DNA from: Firmicutes bacterium HGW-Firmicutes-1
GTDB lineage: Bacteria; Bacillota; Clostridia; Lachnospirales; Vallitaleaceae
DNA length: 64,000 nucleotides
Assembly (NCBI GenBank): GCA_002841625.1
Contig: PHAG01000001.1
Span: 310,001-374,000, forward strand
Direction of reading: 5' to 3'
Shown: positions 35,005 to 44,199 of the stretch, one piece after another
Position numbering within the stretch: position 1 is the first letter of the stretch
How the letters are laid out: the number at the start of each line of letters is the position of its first letter
Translations under genes and position numbers: made by a program
Notes under the pieces: generated by a model
The model's database searches: none
Seen by the model: the letters and a program-made list of their open reading frames with translations, nothing else
Told to the model about the DNA's origin: nothing

Positions 35005-35277
35005 GAACAAAGCGCTTGTCAGCACGTTACATAATAATTTATGCTATCTAACACTTTGTTCTATGCTTCGTGGAAAGTAGAACTTTCCTACTGGAGAACA
35101 AAGCGCTTGTCACACGTTACATAATAATTTATGATATCTAACGCTTTGTTCTATGCTTCGTGGAAAGTAGAACTTTCCTACTGGAGAACAAAGCGCTTGT
35201 CAGCACGTTACCATAATAATTTATGATATCTAACGCTTTATTCTATGCTTCGTGGAAAGTAGAACTTTCCTACTGGA
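35005..35277. repeat. Three tandem ~90-bp repeats with nested palindromes
   Basis: Units start at 35005, 35096 and 35186 (periods 91 and 90 bp). Each starts with GAACAAAGCG and has the reverse complement CGCTTTGTTC about 50 bases later (perfect in unit 2, one change in units 1 and 3), followed by an identical small hairpin GGAAAGT-AGA-ACTTTCC. The units differ by only a few substitutions and one-base indels. There is no open reading frame of note. The block lies between the convergent potD and lepB genes; together with the terminator it fills the interval 34958-35338. Confidence 0.92.
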
Positions 35278-35284
35278 GAAAAAT

Positions 35285-35323
35285 AAAAGGATGGTATATT
35301 GCCTTAGCAATAACCATCCTTTT
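35285..35323. terminator. Bidirectional terminator between potD and lepB
   Basis: An 11-bp stem (AAAAGGATGGT / ACCATCCTTTT) continues after a small bulge into ATTGC/GCAAT with a CTTA loop, and has runs of A and T on the two sides. Suitable as an intrinsic terminator for both converging transcripts. Confidence 0.85.
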
Positions 35324-35338
35324 AATATGAGATTCTTA

Positions 35339-35941
35339 TTATTCTAAAACTCCAATCTTATTCAGTGGATAAATTCTAAAAACTGCAATTCCTTCGATCT
35401 GCTTTAAATCTACACAACCAAATTCTCTGCTATCCATGCTTACCGCACGATTATCCCCTAATACAAAAACCTGTCCAGGTTGAACTGTAAATGGCACTTC
35501 CATACCCTTCGCATCTGTTTCACTCGTAACATAGGGTTCAACTAGCGCTACATCATTCACAAATACTTTGCCTTCTTTTATATCAATCATATCACCTGGA
35601 AGACCAATAACACGTTTCACGAGTCTGTTTTCAAATTCTACCTTTCGAAACTTGTTATACAAATCAACATACAATCTTTCTATTTTACCAAAAAATGAAT
35701 TATTGACTTCTACACCTTCAAGCAACACTACTATTTCCCCAATCTTAGGTTCATGAAAAAGCAATGATATCTTTTCTATTAGGATTGCATCATTTTCAAT
35801 TAGAGTCTGTTCCATAGATTTCTGTTGAACCTGTGAGAAGGTAAACACTTGCGTGCTTATAAGTGTAGCTATTACAATTGCTATTACAATGACCTTTACA
35901 TAGTCAAGTATTTCTTTAAATATTTTATTTTTATTGTTCAT
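35339..35941 (-). CDS. lepB: Signal peptidase I
   Basis: 200 residues. Membrane-anchored serine protease that removes signal peptides at the outer membrane face. One N-terminal transmembrane segment (about 13-35), catalytic Ser42 in QKSMEQTL, catalytic Lys109 in NRLVKRVIGLPGD, and the box GDNRAVSMDSREFG. Length is normal for a Gram-positive type I enzyme. It starts 12 bases after the queA stop, with a GGAG-type Shine-Dalgarno in the gap, so the two genes are likely co-transcribed. Confidence 0.93.
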   Translation of the reverse strand: MNNKNKIFKEILDYVKVIVIAIVIATLISTQVFTFSQVQQKSMEQTLIENDAILIEKISLLFHEPKIGEIVVLLEGVEVNNSFFGKIERLYVDLYNKFRKVEFENRLVKRVIGLPGDMIDIKEGKVFVNDVALVEPYVTSETDAKGMEVPFTVQPGQVFVLGDNRAVSMDSREFGCVDLKQIEGIAVFRIYPLNKIGVLE

Positions 35942-35953
35942 TCATACTTCTCC

Positions 35954-36979
35954 TTATTTTATAAACATGGCATCACCAAAACTAAAAAAACGATACTGCT
36001 CATGAATAGCTTCGTTATAAGCTTTTAGAATAAATTCTCTATCTGCAAAAGCGCTAACAAGCATCATTAGGGTCGATTCAGGCAAGTGAAAATTGGTAAT
36101 AAGTGCATCTACTACTTTAAATCTATAGCCAGGATAAATAAAAATATCAGTATTACCCTTTTTTTCTTCAACAAAACCTTCTTCATTACTGACTGATTCT
36201 AATACCCTTGAACTAGTAGTACCAACTGCAATTATCTTTCCACCTTTTCTTTTCGTGTCATTGATAATTTGCGCTTGATCAAAATCAATCCAAAAATACT
36301 CAGAATGCATAGTATGTTCTAAAATATTATTCACCTTAACTGGACGAAAAGTTCCAAGACCTACGTGTAATGTAACATAAGCTATCTTTATGCCTTTAGC
36401 CAATATTTTACCCATTAATTCGGCAGTGAAATGCAAACCTGCTGTGGGGGCAGCTGATGATCCCTTATGCTTTGAATAAACGGTCTGATAGCGTTCTTTA
36501 TCTTGCAGTTGCTTCGTAATATATGGTGGTAAAGGCATTTCACCTAAAGCATCTAATACCTCCTCAAAAATACCATCATATTCAAACTGAACGATACGAT
36601 TTCCGCCTTCAATAATCTCTAGTACTGTAGCTCTTAATAAGCCATTGCCAAAAATAAATTGATCATGTACCTTGGCTTTTTTACCAGGCCTAACCATTAC
36701 CTCCCATTGATCATTTTGTAATCTCTTAAGAAGTAGGAATTCCATTTTAGCTTGTGTATTTAACTTCTCACCCATTAGTCTTGCTGGAATAACTCTTGTA
36801 TTATTAAGAACAAGACAATCACCCTCATTTAAATATTCAACAATATCTTTAAAAATCTTATGTTCTATGGTTTTGTTGTTTCTATCTAAAACAAGTAGCC
36901 TTGAATCTGATCTTTCTTGCAAAGGCTCTTGTGCAATGAGCTCTTCTGGTAATTCAAAAGTAAAATCGCTTAAATTCAT
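35954..36979 (-). CDS. queA: S-adenosylmethionine:tRNA ribosyltransferase-isomerase
   Basis: 341 residues. Transfers and isomerises the ribosyl part of SAM onto preQ1 in tRNA to form epoxyqueuosine. Characteristic stretches include [13 protein letters not shown] at the N-terminus, [33 protein letters not shown] and [19 protein letters not shown] lies 7 bases before the ATG. Upstream gene of lepB. A well-spaced promoter lies at 37030-37058. Confidence 0.95.
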   Translation of the reverse strand: MNLSDFTFELPEELIAQEPLQERSDSRLLVLDRNNKTIEHKIFKDIVEYLNEGDCLVLNNTRVIPARLMGEKLNTQAKMEFLLLKRLQNDQWEVMVRPGKKAKVHDQFIFGNGLLRATVLEIIEGGNRIVQFEYDGIFEEVLDALGEMPLPPYITKQLQDKERYQTVYSKHKGSSAAPTAGLHFTAELMGKILAKGIKIAYVTLHVGLGTFRPVKVNNILEHTMHSEYFWIDFDQAQIINDTKRKGGKIIAVGTTSSRVLESVSNEEGFVEEKKGNTDIFIYPGYRFKVVDALITNFHLPESTLMMLVSAFADREFILKAYNEAIHEQYRFFSFGDAMFIK

Positions 36980-37029
36980 TTGATACTCCTTGTAAGTATG
37001 TACATATTAAAGGTATTAAATCGCTTTAA

Positions 37030-37058
37030 ATTATAAATAATAAAGAGGATGAAGTCAA
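37030..37058 (-). promoter_or_regulatory. Promoter of queA-lepB
   Basis: Minus-strand TTGACT (37053-37058) and TATAAT (37030-37035) are separated by exactly 17 bases, about 50 bases before the queA start. Confidence 0.75.
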
Positions 37059-37225
37059 CAACTATTTATCATATCCTCATACATATATTTTAAATAATGA
37101 AAAATGACACCTTTTCATAACATAAATTGTATTTTTAACAAAAATATATGTACAAATCCCTAAATTGTGTTAAAATAAGAATGGGAGCTGTATTGCAAAA
37201 TAATTATAATACGGAGATGAACTAA

Positions 37226-38476
37226 ATGTACAATATTTCAAACTTACTTCATGGCGACAAACTTAACAACGAATATTTAGAAGACATCAGTAAAACCCTC
37301 TATTATTCAACTGGCATTTCTGTTAATGTGCTAAACGAATCTAATCATTCAATTTACAGTTTTGGTGGCAACACCTCTATTTTAGATTCATTTGATGATG
37401 TACTTTATGGTTTAACAAACCATATATACAAAATTCAAGCACGCGCAATTAATGGAATCAGCACCTTCACTACCATTTACGGCTTCTCATTTATTACTGC
37501 AATTATAGCTAATGAGAATAACTATTATGGAGCAATCTTACTTGGTCCAGTGCTTACCGAGCAACCAAGTGAACGTATCATCAATGAGATTTTAAAAAGA
37601 AACAATTTACCTCTTTCAAAAAGATCCATCGTCGAAAATGCTATAAAGAAAATCTCAGTCATTAACAATGCAAGAAATTATTATGTATGCAAATTGTTAA
37701 ATAGCATTTTATCTGCTACTCCATTATTGGACCAAGATAGCTTTGGAGTTAATCTTAAGGCTGAAGAGATAAATGATGATTATATTTTTGAAAATACCAC
37801 TGAGGTAGCAAATTATAACTATGGTCTTGAAAGACTATTTATGAGCAAAGTATCCTCTGGTGATATCGAAACAGTTAAAAACTTATTCAAAGATCAAATC
37901 AAAACACTTTATTTTACGAATCTAGGAACCGAAAGTCTAAGACCCGTAAAAAATAATGGGATTGTATTTAGCACTTTACTTGCAAGAGCTGCAATTACCG
38001 GTGGTGTTGAACCTGATATTGCATTGTCTCATGCAGATCTATATACGAAAAAAATTGAAGATATATATAGATATAATGAGCTTATCAGTGTAATCGAACA
38101 AATGGTACTTCAATTTACAGACTTTGTATTACAAACTTCAGAAGTAAACCATGTAAGCGTTGTTAAAAAGGTATCTAAATATATTCATAGTCACTTGTCT
38201 GAACAAATTAGACTTAATGATGTTGCAGAATATGTCGATTTATCTCCAAATTATTTCTCTTCATTATTTAAGAGAGAAATGGGAATTGCATTTGCAGATT
38301 ATGTAAATGAAATCAGAATCAAAGAAAGCCAATTCTTACTTGAAACTACTGATTACTCAATCGTAGATATTGCAGTTGCTGTAGGTTTTAACAATCAAAA
38401 CTACTTTACTACAATTTTCAGAAAGCATACTGGCACTACACCAAAACAATTTAGAATGAAATCTTCAATTAAATAA
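37226..38476 (+). CDS. AraC-family transcriptional regulator with N-terminal sensor region
   Basis: 416 residues. The last 100 residues (about 312-412) hold two helix-turn-helix units with the AraC signature (IRLNDVAEYVDLSPNYFSSLFKRE and DIAVAVGFNNQNYFTTIFRKHTGTTPKQFR). The N-terminal half (about 15-160) resembles a PocR/GAF-like ligand sensor (STGISVNVLNES, GAILLGPVL) without a conserved metal-binding cysteine cluster. GGAG lies 9-10 bases before the ATG. A weak TGTACA/TAAAAT promoter (16-base spacer) precedes it. It is transcribed alone, with a terminator right after, so its target is not given by context. The effector is unknown. Confidence 0.85.
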   Translation: MYNISNLLHGDKLNNEYLEDISKTLYYSTGISVNVLNESNHSIYSFGGNTSILDSFDDVLYGLTNHIYKIQARAINGISTFTTIYGFSFITAIIANENNYYGAILLGPVLTEQPSERIINEILKRNNLPLSKRSIVENAIKKISVINNARNYYVCKLLNSILSATPLLDQDSFGVNLKAEEINDDYIFENTTEVANYNYGLERLFMSKVSSGDIETVKNLFKDQIKTLYFTNLGTESLRPVKNNGIVFSTLLARAAITGGVEPDIALSHADLYTKKIEDIYRYNELISVIEQMVLQFTDFVLQTSEVNHVSVVKKVSKYIHSHLSEQIRLNDVAEYVDLSPNYFSSLFKREMGIAFADYVNEIRIKESQFLLETTDYSIVDIAVAVGFNNQNYFTTIFRKHTGTTPKQFRMKSSIK

Positions 38477-38496
38477 TAGTACCTTTTATAAAAATC

Positions 38497-38524
38497 AAAA
38501 CTAGCTAAAATAGCTAGTTTTTTT
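38497..38524. terminator. Intrinsic terminator after the AraC-type regulator
   Basis: Perfect 11-bp stem AAAACTAGCTA / TAGCTAGTTTT with an AAA loop and a following T run. It lies between converging genes and has an A run on the other side, so it can work both ways. Confidence 0.88.
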
Positions 38525-38566
38525 ATTTAGTATAGGTAATATTATAGTTTCTGTATTGTAATTATA

Positions 38567-40213
38567 TTACTTCACCATTGCACCTGTAAAATAATACTCT
38601 ATGATCTGTTTATAGGTAAAACCCTCTTGTGCCATACCTTTCGCACCTGATTGGCTCATTCCTACACCATGCCCATTGCCTTGTCCTACAAAAATAAATG
38701 TATCACTTTGACCTGAAACGGTTGGCAAACTATTAATATTATCTTCAGAAAAAATAATGAGTTGATTGTTACTCATATTAAGTTGGTTCGTTTCCATTTC
38801 ACCATTAATCGTATATGCTTGTTGATAGCTTCCCGCTTTGGTACTTCCAGAACCAATCGCATTGAAGGTTTCAGGGGGCATATCTGTGCTTTTTATTAAT
38901 GTGAATTTTCTACTCTTTAGGCCTAACCAGGTACGCATCGTTTCTTTAGGTATATCATGACTACCTGTTGTGCCAATAATTTTCAAGCTCATTGCTCTTC
39001 CTGCACTTGAATAGGAAATTACTTGAACATCCACTATCTTACCGATGTTAACCTTGTTTTTAGTTAACGCGGCTTCTATTTCAGTTGCTGAGATAGCTTG
39101 TAACCAAGGTTGTTTCTCTGGTTCCGTTTCGTATAAGTCGGGTTTACCTTTAAGATATGCAACTGTTCCACTCCAAACATTTTGACTATCTTCAGTATGT
39201 CCTCCGCTTGTTGAAAAGAAATATGCCGGAATTACTTTATTATCATAATATACTGCTTGATTATTGGTCTCATTTACAGCTACATTACAAGCAACTGTTT
39301 CTCCTGTTAATCCTTTATAAACCTGTGAAGTTACCGTATCACAAATCATATATGCTTCTTTTGGATATTTATTCGTATAATATGTATTATAAATAGCAAA
39401 GCTTCTTGCAGCTACTGCTTGCGCCTTAAGAGATTCCTTAGGCCATGAGCTCACTATTTCTGATGGTACAACACCATACAAATATTCTTCTAATCCAATT
39501 ATATTTATCGCTGTAACGCCCTTTTTATTGTAACGACCAACTTCCATAGTCCCTCTATAACTTCTCTTCCCTAAGTTGATTGCTGCAATTCCCTTCGTTA
39601 AATCATTTGTAGTAAAAGAAGACTGTATATAGGAATTTTCAATTACAACTTCGTTTTCTGCGCCTATTTTTAACAAGGTTCGAAGTCCATTATCTGCAAC
39701 TACTTCATAAGTTTGGCCTAAATTTGACTGTAGTATATTTTTTACAGCTGTTGCTTCAACTTCAGTAGCCGCATCACCTATGTAAACTTTCCATATTCCT
39801 ATTGAAGCATTTCCGGAATAAGCCTTATGCCCTTGATCTTTAAGCGCCTTTACTATAGCATCACATTCATCGTAGGTTTTATAAAACTGTTCAGAAATCA
39901 AGAAGAACCCCGTTGCTGGCACAACACTAAAGCCTGTCGTTGAAGTAAAGGTTTGTTCAGTTTGAGGGTTTCCATCTATTTCATATCCTAATATTAAACT
40001 AGAATTCGTTATATTAATCGTATCTACTGTTTCATACAGTTCCTTTAAACCAACTCTTATTTTTTTGTTATAGTTTAAAGTGGAATCAGATGATGCTGTT
40101 GCTCCACTCATAAAACTCAAACACAAAATGATTGCTAAAGCAATATAACTATAGTTCCGGAAAATAGGCTTTGTTAAGTTTAATTTTTGCTTATTGATAA
40201 CTTTCTTACTCAT
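38567..40213 (-). CDS. Secreted SPOR-SpoIID/LytB domain protein
   Basis: 548 residues. N-terminal membrane/signal segment at about 20-42 ending near SGATAS. A SPOR-like region follows (about 105-165: FFLISEQFYKTYDECDAIV, GIWKVYIGDAAT), then a SpoIID domain (about 215-420: GVVPSEIVSSWPKESLKAQAVAARSFA, SQVYKG, YFFSTSGGHTED) and the C-terminal GHGVGMSQSGAKGMA motif. SpoIID proteins cleave denuded glycan strands or activate amidases during engulfment and cell-wall remodelling; the SPOR part should bind glycan. This is longer than sporulation SpoIID itself, so it is called only as a family member. AAGGGGG lies 8 bases before the ATG and is part of a hairpin. Confidence 0.88.
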   Translation of the reverse strand: MSKKVINKQKLNLTKPIFRNYSYIALAIILCLSFMSGATASSDSTLNYNKKIRVGLKELYETVDTINITNSSLILGYEIDGNPQTEQTFTSTTGFSVVPATGFFLISEQFYKTYDECDAIVKALKDQGHKAYSGNASIGIWKVYIGDAATEVEATAVKNILQSNLGQTYEVVADNGLRTLLKIGAENEVVIENSYIQSSFTTNDLTKGIAAINLGKRSYRGTMEVGRYNKKGVTAINIIGLEEYLYGVVPSEIVSSWPKESLKAQAVAARSFAIYNTYYTNKYPKEAYMICDTVTSQVYKGLTGETVACNVAVNETNNQAVYYDNKVIPAYFFSTSGGHTEDSQNVWSGTVAYLKGKPDLYETEPEKQPWLQAISATEIEAALTKNKVNIGKIVDVQVISYSSAGRAMSLKIIGTTGSHDIPKETMRTWLGLKSRKFTLIKSTDMPPETFNAIGSGSTKAGSYQQAYTINGEMETNQLNMSNNQLIIFSEDNINSLPTVSGQSDTFIFVGQGNGHGVGMSQSGAKGMAQEGFTYKQIIEYYFTGAMVK

Positions 40214-40218
40214 TAAAA

Positions 40219-40256
40219 AACCCCCTTCATATATCTATCTACATTATAAGGGGGTT
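40219..40256 (-). terminator. pheT terminator whose 3' arm contains the next gene's Shine-Dalgarno
   Basis: AACCCCCTT and AAGGGGGTT form a 9-bp stem with a 20-base loop. In the minus orientation the 3' arm is followed by six T residues, an intrinsic terminator for pheST. The same arm supplies the AAGGGGG ribosome-binding site of the SpoIID gene that starts at 40213. Confidence 0.75.
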
Positions 40257-40264
40257 GGTGTCAA
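40236..40264 (-). promoter_or_regulatory. Candidate promoter for the SpoIID-like gene, inside the hairpin region
   Basis: A perfect TTGACA (40259-40264, minus) lies 17 bases before TAGATA (40236-40241). A perfect TATAAT also lies at 40243-40248 but only 10 bases from that -35. Either -10 places the start of transcription after the 5' arm of the hairpin. Confidence 0.5.
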
Positions 40265-40287
40265 AAATCCAGTTAAATTGTTAATAT

Positions 40288-42681
40288 TTATTGTCTTAAC
40301 TTAGCACCTAAGTCAAATTCCAGTCCATTGACAACCTTACTCATTACTTTATTGATTTCTTTTTCACTTAATGTATGATCATTTGCCCTAAAGACTAAGG
40401 AATACGCAATGGATTTATAGCCTTCTTCTATTTGTGAACCCTTGTAAACATCAAACAGTTTATAATTTTCAAGTATTTTCCCACAGCGTTGCTTAAGGAT
40501 GTTTTCGATATCTTGAACAATCACTTCATCCTTTACCAAAAATGCAATGTCTCTATTCACTGCAGGATATTTTGCAATTTGTTGATAGGAATGATCTAGA
40601 TTTGCATTCTTTACAATCAAAGCCATATCAACTACTGCAATATAGGCTCTTTCACCTATTTCATATTGATCTGCAACAGAAGGATGAACCTCTCCGATAT
40701 ATCCTAATTCCTTGCTGCCATTTATTAATATCCCCGCTCTACGTCCTGGATGTAAAAATGGAACTTCAATTTTAGGATCATAGGAAATCTTATCAATAAA
40801 TCCTAGCTTTTCAATCAGCGTTTCAATAACCCCTTTTGCATCATAAAAATCACAACAACCATACATACCAATCGTAAGCTTTAATTGCTCTTTTGGTAAC
40901 TCTACAAGTGGTAAGCTTTTAGGCAAATAAATTGTACCTAGCTCATACAATTTTGCTGCTTCATTTCTTCTATTAAAATTTGTAGCAAGTGCATTTAGGA
41001 TCCCGTTCACTGTAGTCGTTCTCATATTACTAAAATCTTCCCCTAACGGATTAGAAATAGCGACAGTATTTCTGAGTTCATGACCTTCTGGGATGTTTAA
41101 TTTATTGAATACCTTAGGACTTTCGAAAGAATAAGTCATTGCTTCACTTAGTCCACAATCCTCCATAACGATATGCGTTATATCTTCTATTTTTTGCTTG
41201 AAGCTCTTCTTACCAACAGTTGGAGTTCCAGTTGCAAGTGTAACTGGTATTTTGTCATATCCATATAACCTTGCAACCTCTTCAGCTAAATCAGCTTCAT
41301 GGCTTAAATCTGGTCTAAAGGTAGGTACTGTTACAGTTTTAGCTTCTTGATTAACGATAAACTCTAATCTCTTAAAGCTATCCACTATATCAGCTTCTGA
41401 AATATCAGTCCCAAGGAGTCTGTTAATATTATCAGCGTTATAAGTGATCGTCATAGGTAATCTTTTTAATGGATAAACATCAATGATGCCTTCAACTACT
41501 TTTCCTGCTCCAAGCATTGCGACTAATTGGCAAGCTCTGTTCGTTGCTGCTTCCACATTATTAGGATCCAAATATTTTTCATACTTCGTCGAGGCATCTG
41601 TCCTTATACCTAATTTTTTCGAAGTTAATCTTATACTTGTTCCTTCAAAGTTTGCAGCTTCAAATAAAATAGTAGTTGTCTTTTCTGTTATTTTTGTGTT
41701 GTTTCCACCAATCACCCCAGCAACAGCTATGGGTTTTTTTGCATCTGCAATAACGAGCATGGAAGTATCAAGTGTTCGTTCTTCATTGTCTAGAGTTATT
41801 ATTTTTTCCCCATCTTTAGCTGTTCTGACAATAATTTTTTTGTCTTCTAAAGTCTCTACATCAAAAGCATGCATCGGTTGACCCATTTCAATCATTATGA
41901 AGTTCGTAATATCTACGATATTGTTAATTGGTCTAACACCTGCTGCTCTTAGTTTCTGTTGTAACCATCTTGGAGATGGCTGAATTTTAACATCTTGAAC
42001 GATCTTACCAATATATCGAGGACATAGCTTTTCATTTTCAATCGTTACAGTAGCATAATCCCCTGGATTTCCTTTCACTTCTTCATAAATCATCTCAGGA
42101 TATTTAAATTCTTTATGAAAGGTTGCTGCCGCTTCTCTTGCAAGTCCTAAAACGCTAAAACAATCTGGTCTATTGGAAGTCACTTCATATTCTACAACAA
42201 TATCATCTAATCCAAATATTTTCTTTACATCCATACCAAGCTCATAGGGTTGATCAAAAATAAATATTCCATGCTCTGGTGCATCTGGATACTCTTCTTT
42301 TGTAAAGCCTAACTCTTCGATGGAACAAAGCATTCCATTAGACTCCACTCCTCTAAGCTTACCATTTTTTATTTTCATACCTCCTGGAAGGGAAGCTCCA
42401 TTAATAGCAACTGGGATATAATCGTTCACATTAATATTATTGGCACCTGTTACAATTTGAATAACCTCGCTACCTACGTCTACTTGTGTAATCACTAATT
42501 TATCTGCATCAGGATGTTGTTTGATTTCAAGAATTTTACCAACCACAACCAAATCAATATCCTCACCAAGCTTTTCATAGCCTTCAACCTTAGAGCCTGA
42601 CATCGTCATTGCATCTGTAAAGGTTACAATATCACAATCTATATCAACATAATCTGTTAACCACTTCATTGGAACATTCAT
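40288..42681 (-). CDS. pheT: Phenylalanine-tRNA ligase beta subunit
   Basis: 797 residues, normal for a bacterial beta subunit. N-terminal tRNA-binding (EMAP-like) domain about 40-150 (VTGANNINVNDYIPVA), B3/B4 editing domain with GVIGG near 310, B5 domain, and a C-terminal ferredoxin-fold anticodon-binding domain (about 705-797; YPAVNRDIAFLV). GGAGG lies 7 bases before the ATG and 12 bases separate it from pheS. It forms the alpha2-beta2 enzyme with PheS and is controlled through the T-box upstream of pheS. Confidence 0.96.
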   Translation of the reverse strand: MNVPMKWLTDYVDIDCDIVTFTDAMTMSGSKVEGYEKLGEDIDLVVVGKILEIKQHPDADKLVITQVDVGSEVIQIVTGANNINVNDYIPVAINGASLPGGMKIKNGKLRGVESNGMLCSIEELGFTKEEYPDAPEHGIFIFDQPYELGMDVKKIFGLDDIVVEYEVTSNRPDCFSVLGLAREAAATFHKEFKYPEMIYEEVKGNPGDYATVTIENEKLCPRYIGKIVQDVKIQPSPRWLQQKLRAAGVRPINNIVDITNFIMIEMGQPMHAFDVETLEDKKIIVRTAKDGEKIITLDNEERTLDTSMLVIADAKKPIAVAGVIGGNNTKITEKTTTILFEAANFEGTSIRLTSKKLGIRTDASTKYEKYLDPNNVEAATNRACQLVAMLGAGKVVEGIIDVYPLKRLPMTITYNADNINRLLGTDISEADIVDSFKRLEFIVNQEAKTVTVPTFRPDLSHEADLAEEVARLYGYDKIPVTLATGTPTVGKKSFKQKIEDITHIVMEDCGLSEAMTYSFESPKVFNKLNIPEGHELRNTVAISNPLGEDFSNMRTTTVNGILNALATNFNRRNEAAKLYELGTIYLPKSLPLVELPKEQLKLTIGMYGCCDFYDAKGVIETLIEKLGFIDKISYDPKIEVPFLHPGRRAGILINGSKELGYIGEVHPSVADQYEIGERAYIAVVDMALIVKNANLDHSYQQIAKYPAVNRDIAFLVKDEVIVQDIENILKQRCGKILENYKLFDVYKGSQIEEGYKSIAYSLVFRANDHTLSEKEINKVMSKVVNGLEFDLGAKLRQ

Positions 42682-42693
42682 CAGTATACCTCC

Positions 42694-43713
42694 TTAAAAT
42701 TGTTTTAAAAACCTAATGTCATTTTCATAAAAGAGTCTCAAGTCCTCTATACCGTATCTAAGCATAGTAATACGTTCAAGTCCCATTCCAAAGGCAAAGC
42801 CACTATATATCGTTGAATCAATACCTGACATTTCTAACACCTTAGGATGTACCATCCCGCAGCCTAGTACTTCAATCCAACCTGATCCTTTACATACGCG
42901 ACAACCTTCTCCACCACACATAACACAAGAAACATCCATTTCTGCACTTGGTTCTGTAAAAGGGAAATAATGGGGTCTAAATTTAACCTTCACCTTTTCA
43001 CCATATAATTCTCTTGCAAATTCCGCTAAAGCACCTTTTAGGTCCGCCATTGTTACTCCCTTATCAATTACAAGTCCTTCAACTTGATGAAATACAGGAG
43101 AATGGGTTGCATCTACTTCATCAGAACGATAAACCCTACCTGGTGCAATAATTCTGATTGGCGGCTTATTGTTTTCCATAACTCTTACTTGAACAGGAGA
43201 TGTTGCTGTACGAAGCATGATGTCTTTATTGATATAAAAAGTATCTTGTTCGTCTCTAGCTGCATGGTTTTCTGGAATATTAAGTGCCTCAAAATTATAA
43301 TAATCATTTTCAATTTCAGGTCCTTCTGCAATAGAATAGCCCATACCTATAAAAATATTTTTCAAGTCATCTAAAACAACATTCATCGGATGTCTATGTC
43401 CAATACTAGCTCTTTTTGCTGGCATAGTTACATCAATAAACTCAGTTTTTAGTTGATGCTCTCTGGCAGATCCACTTAAAGCCGTCTTAGCTTTTTCAAG
43501 TTCTTCCTCAATAAGTTCTCTAACCTCATTTGCTAATTTACCAATATGAGGTCTCTCTTCATCAGTTAAATCCTTCATACCTCTTAAAACACTTGTAAGC
43601 TCACCTTTCTTACCTAAAAAAGCAACACGGATTTCGTCAAGCTTTTTAAGATCTGTAACTTCTGAAATATTCTTTATTGCACCATCTTTTATTTCTTGCA
43701 ATTTAGCTATCAT
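42694..43713 (-). CDS. pheS: Phenylalanine-tRNA ligase alpha subunit
   Basis: 339 residues. Catalytic subunit charging tRNA-Phe. N-terminal coiled coil (1-85), then class II synthetase motifs: [67 protein letters not shown] and [17 protein letters not shown]. The frame is open to a TTG at 43737, but the ATG at 43713 has GGAAGGAG 7-8 bases upstream and gives the usual MIAKLQEIK start. Confidence 0.96.
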   Translation of the reverse strand: MIAKLQEIKDGAIKNISEVTDLKKLDEIRVAFLGKKGELTSVLRGMKDLTDEERPHIGKLANEVRELIEEELEKAKTALSGSAREHQLKTEFIDVTMPAKRASIGHRHPMNVVLDDLKNIFIGMGYSIAEGPEIENDYYNFEALNIPENHAARDEQDTFYINKDIMLRTATSPVQVRVMENNKPPIRIIAPGRVYRSDEVDATHSPVFHQVEGLVIDKGVTMADLKGALAEFARELYGEKVKVKFRPHYFPFTEPSAEMDVSCVMCGGEGCRVCKGSGWIEVLGCGMVHPKVLEMSGIDSTIYSGFAFGMGLERITMLRYGIEDLRLFYENDIRFLKQF

Positions 43714-43786
43714 TATAGTACTCCTTCCTTTTTTCAATCTATCTTATAATTGGAATTGTCCGTTTGAAGCTATCTTTCTAAACAAT

Positions 43787-44020
43787 AAAAAAGCTCCATC
43801 CCACAAAGGGACCGAACTGTTCGGTGGTACCACCCTAATTTCTATGATTTATCACAGACACTTAGTTTGCTTAACGTGCAGCTTCCGTCATAACTTACTA
43901 AAGGTTCAGTCATGCAGCTCTCGTGGGAAATTCAATAAACGAATGAACTTAAAAGTGCTTTCAGCCAAGGGCACCTTCTCTCTATAAGAATACGAATATC
44001 TACTGTACACGGTCATAGCT
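43787..44020 (-). promoter_or_regulatory. T-box leader of pheST
   Basis: The minus-strand RNA has the T-box AGGGTGGTACCAC (43822-43836), an antiterminator/terminator region and a terminator ending in a T run at 43787-43792. A long structured 5' part fits stem I, with an AGAGAAGGTG / CTGAAAGCA kink-turn-like pair. UUC triplets lie in the stretch where the specifier loop is expected, fitting tRNA-Phe, but I have not folded it. Uncharged tRNA-Phe would allow readthrough into pheST. The span 43714-44199 contains this leader, its promoter and the chemoreceptor terminator. Confidence 0.92.
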
Positions 44021-44037
44021 TTTATATTATCTTTTAT

Positions 44038-44065
44038 ATTTTATCATATAATCCGTTGATGTCAA
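44038..44065 (-). promoter_or_regulatory. Promoter of pheST
   Basis: TTGACA (44060-44065) and TAAAAT (44038-44043) on the minus strand with a 16-base spacer, about 20 bases before the T-box leader begins. Confidence 0.75.
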
Positions 44066-44136
44066 GGGTTAAAAACAAATTCGGATGTGTAATTACAACA
44101 TTACTCTATTCTATATTATAGTTATGGTTGACAAAG

Positions 44137-44163
44137 CAAAACCACCTTTATAAGGTGGTTTTG
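44137..44163. terminator. Terminator downstream of the chemoreceptor gene
   Basis: 12-bp perfect stem (CAAAACCACCTT / AAGGTGGTTTTG) with a TAT loop, 36 bases after the chemoreceptor stop. Confidence 0.7.
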
Positions 44164-44199
44164 GCTATTATAAATATGAAATGATTATCTAGTATATTA

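Noticed and set aside
35005-35277. CRISPR array
   Set aside because: The 90-bp units are contiguous with no unique spacers and there are no cas genes.
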